The notes under the pieces were generated by a model that made no database searches, had not been told where the DNA came from, and worked only from the letters and a program-made list of their open reading frames with translations. Positions 14,628 through 22,460 of a DNA stretch of 64,000 nt are shown here, piece by piece. The first letter of the stretch is position 1. Each line of letters starts with the position of its first letter. The position numbers were made by a program, and so were the translations under genes. Origin of the DNA: Kitasatospora terrestris (GTDB taxonomy: Bacteria; Actinomycetota; Actinomycetes; Streptomycetales; Streptomycetaceae); assembly GCF_039542905.1 (NCBI RefSeq), contig NZ_BAABIS010000001.1:7626001-7690000 (forward strand), read 5' to 3'.

Positions 14628-17588
14628 GTGCCGGGCCGCCGCCGGGCACTGCTCGTCGCCGTCGACACGTACCTGGACGACCGCCTCCCCGCCCTCGCCA
14701 CCCCGCTGCGGGACGCCGAGGCGCTGGCCGAGGTCCTGGCCGACCCCTCGCTCGGCGCCTTCGAGGTGGAGGTGCTGGCCAACCCGCGCAGCTGGGAAGT
14801 GGCCGAGCACCTGGAGGAACTGCTCGCCGGCAGCGGCCGGCAGGACGACGTCCTGCTGCACTTCGGCTGCCACGGCCTCAAGGACGACGGCGGCGGGCTC
14901 TACCTCGCGGCGAGCAACACCCGCCCGCAGCGCCTGGTGTCGACCGGCGTCGACAGCGCGGCCGTCCTGCGCATGATGCGGGCCGGGCGGGCGTCCAGCG
15001 CCCTGCTGCTGCTCGACTGCTGCTTCGCCGGCGCGTTCGCCCGCGGCACGCTCGCCCGCTCCACCGACGCCCTCGACCTCGGCGAGCGGGTCGGCGAGGC
15101 GATCTCCGGCGGCCGCGGCCTCGCCGTGCTCACCGCCTCCAGCGCCACCGAGTGGGCCCTGGAGAAGGACGGCACCGGCCGGCACGGCGAGCCCACCGCC
15201 TCGGTCTTCACCAGCGCCCTGGTCGAGGGCATCCGCTCCGGCGACGCGGACCGGGACGAGGACGGCCTGGTCTCGCTCGGCGAGCTGTACGAGTACGTCG
15301 CCGAGCGGGTCCGCGCCGAATCCCCCCGGCAGACCCCGGACCGCTGGGAGTTCGGCGTCCGCAAGAGCCTGTACGTGGCCCGCAGCCCCCGGCGCGCGAT
15401 CACCGAGGGCGACCTGCCCGCCGACCTGACCCGGCTGCTCGCCGAAGCCGACCCGCGGATCCGCGAGATCGGCATCGGCGACCTCGGCGCGCTCGCCCGC
15501 AGTGCCGACCTGCCCGTCGCACTGGCCGCGCTGCGCCGCCTGGAGGAGCTGTCCGGCGACGACAGCCGCCGGGTCTCCACCGCCGCCGACCGCGAACTGG
15601 CGCACGTCCGACTGGAGTTGCCCGCCACCGCGGTGGATCTCGGTCTGCTCCGACCGGGCGCCGTCCGGCCGACCGCCGAACTCACCCTCGGCGCGCTGCC
15701 GCTGGCCGGGCTCTCACGGCTGCGGACCGAGGGCCCCGTCCGCGCCTGGATCGACGGCGACCGGCTGCGGGTCACCGCCGCCCGGGTCGAACCAGGCCCG
15801 CTCGACGGCCGGGTGACGCTCGACGGACCGGTCGGCACGGCCACGGTCGCGGTGACCGGCTGGGCGCTGCCGGACCCCGCCGGCCTGCTGGACCGGGCGT
15901 TCGACCTGGCCCGCACCGTCCACGGCAACCCGCTCGGCGAACTGCTCACCCTGACCGGGCTCGCTCTGGTGGCCGAACAGTGCGGCGAGCGTCGGCGGGC
16001 CGCCCGCTGCCTCCGGCCGGTCCCGCACCTGCTGCGCTCGCTCACCGACAGCACCCTCCGGACCGCGGCCGGCGCGGGGTACGCGTTCGCGCTCGACCGC
16101 GCCGGGGACCGGCCGGGCGCGGCGAGGCACGCCCGGCTGATCCAGGACGCGCAGCGCGGGGCCGTGCGGAACGACGCGGACCCGGAGGAGGAGTCGGACC
16201 CGTTCAGGGCCGTCCTCGCGGTCGGAGCCGCCTGGGTGGGAGCCCGGCTGGGCCTGCCGGACGGGGGAAGCGGCCAGCTGGACCGGGTCCTGGCGCTCGC
16301 CGGGGCCGTCGCGGACGGCGACGAGGCGGGCCACGCGTTCGTCCTGACCGTGGCGGCGACGCTGTACGCGGCCGCCGGGCTGCCGCACCGGGCGGCCGAT
16401 CTGGTCCGGCTGGCCGAGAGCCGCGAACTCGACGACGAGGACCAACGGATCGTGCGGGTCGCCGGCGCGTGGGCGGGCACCCGGGGCGCCCCGGAGGGAC
16501 GCCTGGCCGAACTGATCACCACGCTGGCACCGGCCTTCGACGACCTGGAGGCCGGCGAGAAGGGCATGGGCCTGGCCGCGCTCGGTTGGCTCGCCGGCCG
16601 GACCGGCGAGCCGGAGCAGGGACGGCCGTACCTGGAACGCGCCCTGGAGGCGGCCCGCGCCGAGGGCACCGGGGTCGGCGACCGGATCATGCTCGGCCTG
16701 CTCGCCGGCTGGGCGGCGGCCCACCTGGGCCTGCACGACCTCGCGACCACCGCCGCCGGCGAGGTCGTGGACGGCGACACGCTGAAGGGCGAGGACGGGC
16801 CGGGCCGGAGCCTCGCGCACGTCCTGGCGGCACTGATCGCGGTCATGTCCGGGCGCGTCGACCTGCACCGGCAGTGGCTGGCCCGGGCGACGGCGGACGC
16901 CGAAGGACTGGGCGACGCCGACCGGCTCGCCCTCGACTCCACCGCGCTCTGGGTCGGCGGCCTGGCGGGCGAACCGGACACCGCGGAGTTCCTGCGGCAG
17001 GCGGCAGGGCTGCTGGGCCGGGCCCCGGGCGGCGGCAGGGCGCAGGACGACGTGGAGCTGGTGGCGCGGCTGGCGATCGTGCTGGCCTCCGCCTGGTTCG
17101 GTCCGTCGGGCGGTCCGCCGGGCACTCCCTCGGGAGGTCCCTCGGCCGAGCTCGTCGCGGAGATGTTCGAGGACGTGGAGGAGGAGATCGAGGAGCTGGC
17201 CGACGAGGCCCTGCAGGACGTGTCACTTCCGGGTGTCGCCCTGGCGACCGCGTTCGCCTGGGCGGCCGTGCAGGCGGGCGACCGGGAACGGGGGTTGCGC
17301 CTGGTCGGCGCGTTGCGGACGGCGGCCGAGCGGTGGGCCGAGGCCGAGCCGCTGGCCTCGGCGGCCCTGTTCGGCGCGCTGGCCTGGATCTGCGCCCTCG
17401 GCGACGGACGGCCGCACCGATTGCTGGTCGACGCGGTCCGGATCCTGCTGCCGACCGAGTGCCGCGGCGACCGGACCGACACGCTCTTCCGGCTGCTCGG
17501 CGAGCTCGCCGTCCTGCTGGTGCCCGGCGGCTCGGGTGCGTCCGGCGGCCCCGGTACGTCCGGGGGCTCCGGTACGTCCGGCGGCTGA
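14628..17588 (+). CDS. Caspase-like (C14) protease with C-terminal helical repeats
   Basis: Protein of 986 residues. Residues 1-250 form a caspase/metacaspase fold: strand RRALLVAVDTYLDD, catalytic His82 in HFGCHGLKDDG, and the cysteine strand LLLLDCCFAG, where Cys132 aligns with the DSCHSG cysteine of metacaspases. Both catalytic residues are present. A beta-rich segment (about 325-440) follows, then more than 500 residues of helical TPR-like repeats and a Gly/Ser tail. It is preceded by an EACC1-like gene, suggesting that the helical part senses an invader signal and activates proteolysis, possibly causing cell death (inference). The GTG at 14628 follows GAGGG. Confidence 0.82.
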   Translation: MPGRRRALLVAVDTYLDDRLPALATPLRDAEALAEVLADPSLGAFEVEVLANPRSWEVAEHLEELLAGSGRQDDVLLHFGCHGLKDDGGGLYLAASNTRPQRLVSTGVDSAAVLRMMRAGRASSALLLLDCCFAGAFARGTLARSTDALDLGERVGEAISGGRGLAVLTASSATEWALEKDGTGRHGEPTASVFTSALVEGIRSGDADRDEDGLVSLGELYEYVAERVRAESPRQTPDRWEFGVRKSLYVARSPRRAITEGDLPADLTRLLAEADPRIREIGIGDLGALARSADLPVALAALRRLEELSGDDSRRVSTAADRELAHVRLELPATAVDLGLLRPGAVRPTAELTLGALPLAGLSRLRTEGPVRAWIDGDRLRVTAARVEPGPLDGRVTLDGPVGTATVAVTGWALPDPAGLLDRAFDLARTVHGNPLGELLTLTGLALVAEQCGERRRAARCLRPVPHLLRSLTDSTLRTAAGAGYAFALDRAGDRPGAARHARLIQDAQRGAVRNDADPEEESDPFRAVLAVGAAWVGARLGLPDGGSGQLDRVLALAGAVADGDEAGHAFVLTVAATLYAAAGLPHRAADLVRLAESRELDDEDQRIVRVAGAWAGTRGAPEGRLAELITTLAPAFDDLEAGEKGMGLAALGWLAGRTGEPEQGRPYLERALEAARAEGTGVGDRIMLGLLAGWAAAHLGLHDLATTAAGEVVDGDTLKGEDGPGRSLAHVLAALIAVMSGRVDLHRQWLARATADAEGLGDADRLALDSTALWVGGLAGEPDTAEFLRQAAGLLGRAPGGGRAQDDVELVARLAIVLASAWFGPSGGPPGTPSGGPSAELVAEMFEDVEEEIEELADEALQDVSLPGVALATAFAWAAVQAGDRERGLRLVGALRTAAERWAEAEPLASAALFGALAWICALGDGRPHRLLVDAVRILLPTECRGDRTDTLFRLLGELAVLLVPGGSGASGGPGTSGGSGTSGG

Positions 17589-17621
17589 GCGGGGATCAGC
17601 GCGGGGCGGGTCCGCCGGGCC

Positions 17622-18317
17622 TCAGCGGCACCAGAACAGGACCGGGGTGCAGGTGGGGGAGGGCGAGGGCTTCGGGCTCGGCGGCGTGGTCGCCTGGGTC
17701 GGAGGCGCGGCGGTGGTGGGAGTGGCGGTCGTAGGCGCGGCCGAGGTCGGGGTGGCGCTGCCGCTGGGCTTGGCGGTGCTGCTCGCGCTGCGCGAGGGCT
17801 TGGCCGTGCTGGCGCTCGGCTTGGCGCTGCTGCTCGGGAGCGGCAGGGCGGTCGAGACGGAGGGCTGCGGGAGCCGGTCGGGCTGCGACGTGGGCGCGGG
17901 CTGGGCCGGATCCGTACCCGTGTCGGTGTTCGCGGCGGCGAGGACACCGGCGCCGCCGAGGACCAGCCCGGCGGCCGTGAGGATGGCGATCCGCCGGCCC
18001 GCGTGGCCGGACGGGCGGCGGCGTCGGGTGCCGCCACCGGGGGCCGGCGCGGGGGAGCCGGACGGCCGGACGGACGGCAGCGGGGCGGTCGACGCCTCCG
18101 GCGGGTGCGGCGCGTAGGGCGCGTCCGGCGAGTGGGTCCGGTGCGGCGCGTACGGCTCGTGGGGTGCGTGCGGCGCGTCCGGCACGGGCCCGTGCTGCCC
18201 GTCCGGCCCGGGCCCGTGCGGTGTGTCCGGCCCGGGGCCGGCGGTGGCCCGGGCGCCGCAGCCGGGGCAGGAGAGTGCGCCGTTGAGGTAGCGCCGGCAC
18301 GGCGCGCAGTAGCTCAT
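17622..18317 (-). CDS. SCO2400-family zinc-ribbon membrane protein
   Basis: Protein of 231 residues starting MSYCAPCRRYLNGALSCPGC, a CxxC...CxxC zinc ribbon typical of the SCO2400 family. Residues 25-110 are Pro/His/Gly-rich. A single membrane helix RIAILTAAGLVLGGAGVLAA lies near 115-135, and the remaining 90 residues are Ser/Thr/Pro/Ala-rich, as in an extracytoplasmic stalk, ending CTPVLFWCR with two cysteines. The ribbon would be cytosolic. Function unknown. The ATG at 18317 follows a GAAAGA sequence. Confidence 0.8.
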   Translation of the reverse strand: MSYCAPCRRYLNGALSCPGCGARATAGPGPDTPHGPGPDGQHGPVPDAPHAPHEPYAPHRTHSPDAPYAPHPPEASTAPLPSVRPSGSPAPAPGGGTRRRRPSGHAGRRIAILTAAGLVLGGAGVLAAANTDTGTDPAQPAPTSQPDRLPQPSVSTALPLPSSSAKPSASTAKPSRSASSTAKPSGSATPTSAAPTTATPTTAAPPTQATTPPSPKPSPSPTCTPVLFWCR

Positions 18318-18592
18318 GGGTGTCTTTCGGCTTCCACGATTCGGGAGGATCTGCCGAGCCTAGGCATGGCACGGCGACCGGGGACAGGTGCCGCTTGTGA
18401 GGCATTCGCGAAGATCCCTTGCGCACGCGGACCGGTGTGTGCAGAGCCGCGGGCGGCTTGGCGAATCCTCGGCCGACCCCCTTGACGTGGACATGTGACA
18501 GTTCGACACTTCCCCACAGTCGATCCCGGGCATGCGCCGTCCGGTCGTGCCCGCACCGCCGGCCCCCAACCGCCGGACCGAGGGAGACCCGC

Positions 18593-19657
18593 ATGAGGAA
18601 CCGCCGCACCAGCCGTCGCGCCGCCGTCCTCGTCACCGCCGCCGCGACCCTGCTCACCGGTACCGCTCTCGCCCTGCCCGCCCAAGCCGCCCCCACCACC
18701 CCCTTCTCCGCCGAGCGCGCGAACGCCGTCGCCGCCGACCTGGACGCCCGCCTCGGCGCCGACCGGACGGCCGGCTCCTACCTCGACGACGCGGGCCGGC
18801 TCGTCGTCACCGTCACCGACCGGGCGGCCGCCGACGCCGTCCGCGCCACCGGCGCCGTCCCGCGCACCGTCACCCGCAGCGGCACCCAGCTGCAGGCCGC
18901 CACCGCGGAACTCGACCGCTCCGCCGCGATCCCCGGGACGGCGTGGGCCGTCGACCCCGCCACCGACCAGGTGGTGGTCACCGCCGACGCCACCGTCACC
19001 GGCGCCGCCCTGGAGCGCCTCCAGCACACCGCCCGCGGCCTCGGCCAGGCCGTCCGCGTCGAGCGCACCGCCGACACCCTGTCCACCCGGCTGGCCGGCG
19101 GCGACGCGATCTGGGGCGGCGGCTACCGCTGCTCGCTCGGGTTCAACGTGCGCTCCGGCTCCACGTACTACTTCCTGACCGCCGGCCACTGCGGCAACGT
19201 GGTCTCCACCTGGTACGCCAACAGCGGGCAGACCACCAAGCTCGGCACCACCAGCAACTCGCGCTTCCCGAGCGACGACTTCGCGCTGGTGAAGTACACC
19301 AACGGCACCGTCCCCCCGTCCGCCGTCGACCTCTACAACGGCACCACCCGGCGGATCACCGCCGCCTCCACCCCGTCGGTCGGCGCCACCGTCTACCGCA
19401 GCGGCTCCACCACCAAGGTGCACAGCGGCAAGGTCACCGCCCTCAACGCCACCGTCAACTACGCCGAGGGCACCGTCCGCGGCCTGATCAAGACCACCGT
19501 CTGCGCCGAGCCCGGCGACAGCGGCGGCGCACTCTACTCTGGCAACACCGCCCACGGCCTCACCTCCGGCGGCAGCGGCAACTGCAGCAGCGGCGGCACC
19601 ACGTACTTCCAGCCGGTCACCGAGGCGCTCAGCGCCTACGGCGTCAGCGTGTACTGA
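18593..19657 (+). CDS. Secreted S1E serine protease (streptogrisin/alpha-lytic type)
   Basis: Extracellular chymotrypsin-like protease of 354 residues. A signal peptide ends around ALPAQAA (residue 33). An alpha-lytic-type pro-region spans about 34-170, and the mature domain begins near DAIWGGGYRCSLGF. Catalytic His199 (TAGHCG), Asp229 (SDDFAL) and Ser310 (PGDSGG) are all present, with cysteines placed for the usual disulfides. The pro-region should act as folding chaperone and be removed autocatalytically. The ATG at 18593 follows AGGGAGA. A strong terminator stands 41 bases after the stop, so it is monocistronic. Confidence 0.95.
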   Translation: MRNRRTSRRAAVLVTAAATLLTGTALALPAQAAPTTPFSAERANAVAADLDARLGADRTAGSYLDDAGRLVVTVTDRAAADAVRATGAVPRTVTRSGTQLQAATAELDRSAAIPGTAWAVDPATDQVVVTADATVTGAALERLQHTARGLGQAVRVERTADTLSTRLAGGDAIWGGGYRCSLGFNVRSGSTYYFLTAGHCGNVVSTWYANSGQTTKLGTTSNSRFPSDDFALVKYTNGTVPPSAVDLYNGTTRRITAASTPSVGATVYRSGSTTKVHSGKVTALNATVNYAEGTVRGLIKTTVCAEPGDSGGALYSGNTAHGLTSGGSGNCSSGGTTYFQPVTEALSAYGVSVY

Positions 19658-19698
19658 CCCCACCGCCCCACCACCCCGCCGGCACCCGCCGGCACGCC

Positions 19699-19735
19699 GA
19701 GGGCGCCGGACCGCGACATCGCGGCCGGCGCCCTC
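19699..19735. terminator. Strong stem-loop terminator
   Basis: GAGGGCGCCGG pairs perfectly with CCGGCGCCCTC, and the stem continues with CCGCG/CGCGG around an ACAT loop with one bulge on each side. It lies between the convergent protease gene and the DUF1508 gene and can serve both. Confidence 0.85.
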
Positions 19736-19749
19736 GTCGTCGAGCCCGG

Positions 19750-19926
19750 TCAGGCCTCCTGCAGCTGCGCGTACGGCGCGAGCTTGCGGATCGACTCGAT
19801 GCTCTTCAGGCACTGCTCCCGGCTCTCCTCCGGGTCGCCCGTCACCACGATCGCCCCGTTGCTCGCCTTGAGGCGGAAGCGGTGGTTGCCGGACTCGTCC
19901 ACGTACAGCTCGAACTTACCTGCCAT
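19750..19926 (-). CDS. DUF1508 (YegP-type) small protein
   Basis: Protein of 58 residues that is essentially one DUF1508 unit: GKFELYVDESGNHRFRLKAS and the second strand-helix NGAIVVTGDPEESREQCLKS. YegP proteins normally carry two such units, so this is a single-unit form. Function unknown. ATG at 19926 is preferred, because it has GAGAGG about 11 bases upstream. The GTG at 19938 sits too close to that site. Confidence 0.85.
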   Translation of the reverse strand: MAGKFELYVDESGNHRFRLKASNGAIVVTGDPEESREQCLKSIESIRKLAPYAQLQEA

Positions 19927-20400
19927 CGGAATGCGCACCTCTCATCGGGAAGCCCCCTCGAAAGGCAACGTAGGGTCACCTTCCCGTGACTGCCCGTCGG
20001 AACGGGCATTCGGGTCACTCCGGGCCGCGGCCGGGCGAGTCGTCATGACGGGGGCCGTGCGGCGGTGCAGGAATCGGGCGCCGGTGGCGCAAGGGCGATC
20101 GGGTCCCCGATGGCGCGCTGCCCCGGTGTCGCGATGCTGCTGCTGGGCTGACGGCCGACCGGCCGCAACCCGATGGGTCCGGCGATCGTGCGGCCGTGCC
20201 CGCAGCCGGCCGCCGGCACCCCGTGGTGCCGTCCCCGGGCGCCTCGGGGCCCGTGATCCGCGCGTGGTGCGGCTGCTCGGTTGCGGGTGCGGGAGCCGGC
20301 CCGTCGGCCCACCCGCCGTTCCGGCACCACGCGCACCAGGGGCAGCGCGTTTTCCCGGGCATTCCTTCCGGTATCTCCAGAAAGGATTACCACTCGCCTT
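19927..20400. other. Intergenic region, no gene seen
   Basis: The DNA between the DUF1508 start and the RiPP-like locus holds no convincing reading frame. Short open frames on both strands have no ribosome sites and no family pattern. From about 20380 on the base composition becomes less GC-rich than the surroundings, as in promoter regions. Confidence 0.6.
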
Positions 20401-20417
20401 CCTGACGGACCGTCAGG
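20401..20417. promoter_or_regulatory. Perfect palindromic operator candidate
   Basis: CCTGACGG and CCGTCAGG form a perfect 8+1+8 inverted repeat around a central A, about 110 bases upstream of the putative promoter of the precursor-peptide gene. The size suits a dimeric TetR- or MarR-type repressor. No regulator gene is next to it. Confidence 0.45.
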
Positions 20418-20512
20418 GAATTTCCGTCGGTTCGAAGGCGAAACGCAGCAGCTCAATCACGGGCGTCCCGGAATTGGATCTCCGTGGTTCATCGTAGTTC
20501 ACACCGCGTCTA

Positions 20513-20541
20513 TTGACGTGTCATATTCAAACGGGCAGGGT
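20513..20541 (+). promoter_or_regulatory. Putative promoter of the RiPP-like operon
   Basis: TTGACG at 20513-20518 and CAGGGT at 20536-20541 are separated by 17 bases, in a locally AT-richer stretch 50 bases upstream of the precursor start. The -10 deviates at its first base. An alternative pair is TTCACA with CATATT slightly upstream. Confidence 0.4.
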
Positions 20542-20591
20542 TGCTCCCGCCCGGCCGTCCGGTCGGGACAACAGCGAGCAGGGAGGTTCTT

Positions 20592-20705
20592 GTGAAGTCG
20601 ACTGCTGCACTGAAGAAGACGGCCAAGAAGATCACCGTCCGCCGGACCGGCGATGTGCGCCTGACCTCGGCGGCGTGCCAGTGTCCGTACTCCGTCAACG
20701 CCTGA
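20592..20705 (+). CDS. Putative RiPP precursor peptide, 37 residues
   Basis: The GTG start has an excellent AGGGAGG ribosome site, and the frame ends at TGA 20703. The peptide has a Lys/Thr-rich, positively charged leader (LKKTAKKITVRRTGDVR) and a short C-terminal stretch LTSAACQCPYSVNA with Cys29 and Cys31. A small basic leader, a Cys-bearing tail, a strong hairpin after the gene and an RRE-protease gene next to it are the hallmarks of a ribosomally made, modified peptide. No known RiPP class was recognised, and no radical SAM, YcaO, lanthionine synthetase or ATP-grasp gene is adjacent. The modification is therefore unknown. Confidence 0.7.
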   Translation: MKSTAALKKTAKKITVRRTGDVRLTSAACQCPYSVNA

Positions 20706-20722
20706 CGGTGACCCCGTGAGTC

Positions 20723-20760
20723 CACCCGCGCGCACCGGATCCGTCCGGTGCGCGCGGGTG
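20723..20760 (+). terminator. Perfect 17-bp hairpin after the precursor gene (attenuator)
   Basis: CACCCGCGCGCACCGGA (20723-20739) is perfectly complementary to 20744-20760 around the loop TCCG. It lies between precursor and protease genes, where lantibiotic-type operons carry a partial terminator that keeps precursor mRNA in excess and protects its 3' end. Confidence 0.8.
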
Positions 20761-20807
20761 CGGCCCGAATGCCGGGCAGATCGGTTCATTCGAGGTTTTG
20801 GAGCACC

Positions 20808-22049
20808 GTGAGCGAATCGACCATCGCGCTGCACGAGTTGAGTTTCGTTCCGGAAGGCGACGAGGTGCTGGTCGGCCGACTCGACACCGGCTCGTACGCG
20901 GTATTTCCGGCGGACGGCGCGGAGCTGCTCCGGAGGATCGCCGAGGGGATGCCCCCGGACCGGGCGGCCGAGTGGTACGAGGAGACCTTCGAGGAAGAGG
21001 TCGACGTCGAGGATTTCCTCGACACGATCCGTGAATTGGGCTTCGTCCGCGACGCCGGGGCCGAGCAGGCGGACGCCCCCGCGGCGCCCGTCCGGTTCCG
21101 CGGGCTGGGCCGCGCGGCGTTCTCCCCGGTGGCGTGGTGCTGCTACTTGGCGGTCGTGGCGCTGTGGTCGGTGACCCTCGCCGGGCACGACGACCTGCGC
21201 CCGCACCCGTCGCAGATCTTCTTCGTCAGGTCGCTGCTGGTGGTCCAACTGGTGATCACCTTCGGGCAGGTGCCGCTGCTGCTCGCCCACGAGGGCTTCC
21301 ACATCCTGGCCGGCCGCCGGCTGGGCCTGCCGACCAAGCTGCGGCTGAGCAACCGGCTGACCTACATCGTGGCCGAGACCGAGACCAACGGACTGCTCAG
21401 CGTCGAGCGCCGCAAGCGCTACCTGCCGTTCCTGGCCGGCATGCTCTGCGACGCCGTGGTGCTGGCCGCACTCGGCCTGATCGCCCAGGCCGGCCGCGAC
21501 GCCGACGGCGTCCTCTCCACCACCGGCCGGGTCTGCCTCGCCCTCGGCTTCACCGTGGTGATGCGGATCTGCTGGCAGTTCCAGCTGTACCTGCGCACCG
21601 ACCTGTACTACGTCTTCGCCACCGCCCTGCACTGCTACGACCTGCACGACGCCGCCAAGGCCGTGCTGCGGAACCGGATCTGGCGCCTGCTGGGCCGTCC
21701 GGAGCGGCAGGTCGACGAGAACCAGTGGACCGAGCAGGACCGCCGGGTCGGCACCTTCTACGGGCCGTTCATCGTGCTCGGGTTCTGCGTCCTGGTGGGG
21801 ATCACCGCCTTCGCCAGCATCCCGATCACCCTCGACTACCTGCGGATCGCCGCCCACGCCCTCGGCTCCGGACGCGTCGACGCGCACTTCTGGGACTCGC
21901 TGCTGTCCCTGCTCCTGAACGCGGCCCAGGGCGCCACGCTGATCGTCCTCGCCCGCCGCAAGCGCCGCGAGCAGCGCCGGCCCGCCGGGCGCGGGTCCGC
22001 CGCGGCGCCCGTGGCCGCACCGACTCCGACCGTCCCGATGGAAGGGTGA
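20808..22049 (+). CDS. RRE-bearing membrane zinc metalloprotease (M50/YydH-like)
   Basis: Protein of 413 residues. Residues 1-90 resemble a PqqD-type RiPP recognition element: EGDEVLVGRLDTGSYAVFPA, then helices ending DFLDTIRELGFV. Hydrophobic segments follow from about 105, and LLAHEGFHILAGRRLG contains an HExxH zinc motif (His161, Glu162, His165) in a membrane setting, as in M50-like peptide proteases such as YydH. Further membrane segments occur near 205-270, 320-350 and 365-385. The likely role is to bind the leader peptide and cleave or export the mature product. The GTG at 20808 has GGAG upstream. It follows the hairpin after the precursor gene. Confidence 0.75.
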   Translation: MSESTIALHELSFVPEGDEVLVGRLDTGSYAVFPADGAELLRRIAEGMPPDRAAEWYEETFEEEVDVEDFLDTIRELGFVRDAGAEQADAPAAPVRFRGLGRAAFSPVAWCCYLAVVALWSVTLAGHDDLRPHPSQIFFVRSLLVVQLVITFGQVPLLLAHEGFHILAGRRLGLPTKLRLSNRLTYIVAETETNGLLSVERRKRYLPFLAGMLCDAVVLAALGLIAQAGRDADGVLSTTGRVCLALGFTVVMRICWQFQLYLRTDLYYVFATALHCYDLHDAAKAVLRNRIWRLLGRPERQVDENQWTEQDRRVGTFYGPFIVLGFCVLVGITAFASIPITLDYLRIAAHALGSGRVDAHFWDSLLSLLLNAAQGATLIVLARRKRREQRRPAGRGSAAAPVAAPTPTVPMEG

Positions 22050-22055
22050 ACCGAC

Positions 22056-22433
22056 ATGCCCAGTCACCGCTGGATCGTCAGCGAGCTCCCGGCGGTGCCG
22101 CCGCAGTCGGCGCAGCCTGCCGCCAGCGAGATCGTCGCCGGCTGCCACGGGCGTCTGCGCGGGCCGTACACCGGGGTCGACACCGTGCTGCGCGCCGTGC
22201 TGCCCGAGGCCGTCCGCCGGTGGCCCGACCTGGTGGACTTCCACCGCGTGGAGCTGCTGTACGGGATGCCCGACCTGGCGGACCTGATCGGCCCCGCGCC
22301 GCAGACCCTGGCGATCGAGTCCACGTTCGAGGAGCGCACCCGGTTCTTCGGCGCCGGGATGATCCGCTGCATGAGCCAGGGCGTGGTCTCCTTCCTGATC
22401 GCCCACGCCGCCCGACTGCACACGGCCGGCTAA
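22056..22433 (+). CDS. N-terminal part of an interrupted TPR/AAA-like protein
   Basis: 125 residues ending at TAA 22431-22433. The ATG has GGAAGGG upstream and follows the protease stop by 6 bases. It contains a conserved-looking CHGRLRGPYTGVDTVLRAVL segment, as in the N-terminal region of degenerate AAA/TPR proteins, but no Walker A motif. Crucially, the next frame (22461-24131) is in the same reading phase. Reading through the TAA gives a continuous protein, ...SFLIAHAARLHTAG then PAPHLVLHQVDRAEPTTQEV. The sequence around the stop is typical of the Walker B region of this family. The stop therefore splits one gene, by nonsense mutation or sequencing error. Confidence 0.65.
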   Translation: MPSHRWIVSELPAVPPQSAQPAASEIVAGCHGRLRGPYTGVDTVLRAVLPEAVRRWPDLVDFHRVELLYGMPDLADLIGPAPQTLAIESTFEERTRFFGAGMIRCMSQGVVSFLIAHAARLHTAG

Positions 22434-22460
22434 CCCGCGCCGCACCTCGTCCTCCACCAG

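Noticed and set aside
14900..18037. Open frame of 1045 codons opposite the caspase gene
   Set aside because: Ser/Arg/Pro low-complexity shadow without motifs.
20043..20456. Minus-strand frame of 137 codons upstream of the precursor peptide
   Set aside because: Arg/Gly/Pro-rich without ribosome site; covers the palindrome and promoter region.
22431..22433. Programmed recoding of the TAA stop
   Set aside because: TAA is not a selenocysteine or pyrrolysine codon and no shift-type slippery site is seen; mutation or sequence error is simpler, though readthrough cannot be excluded.
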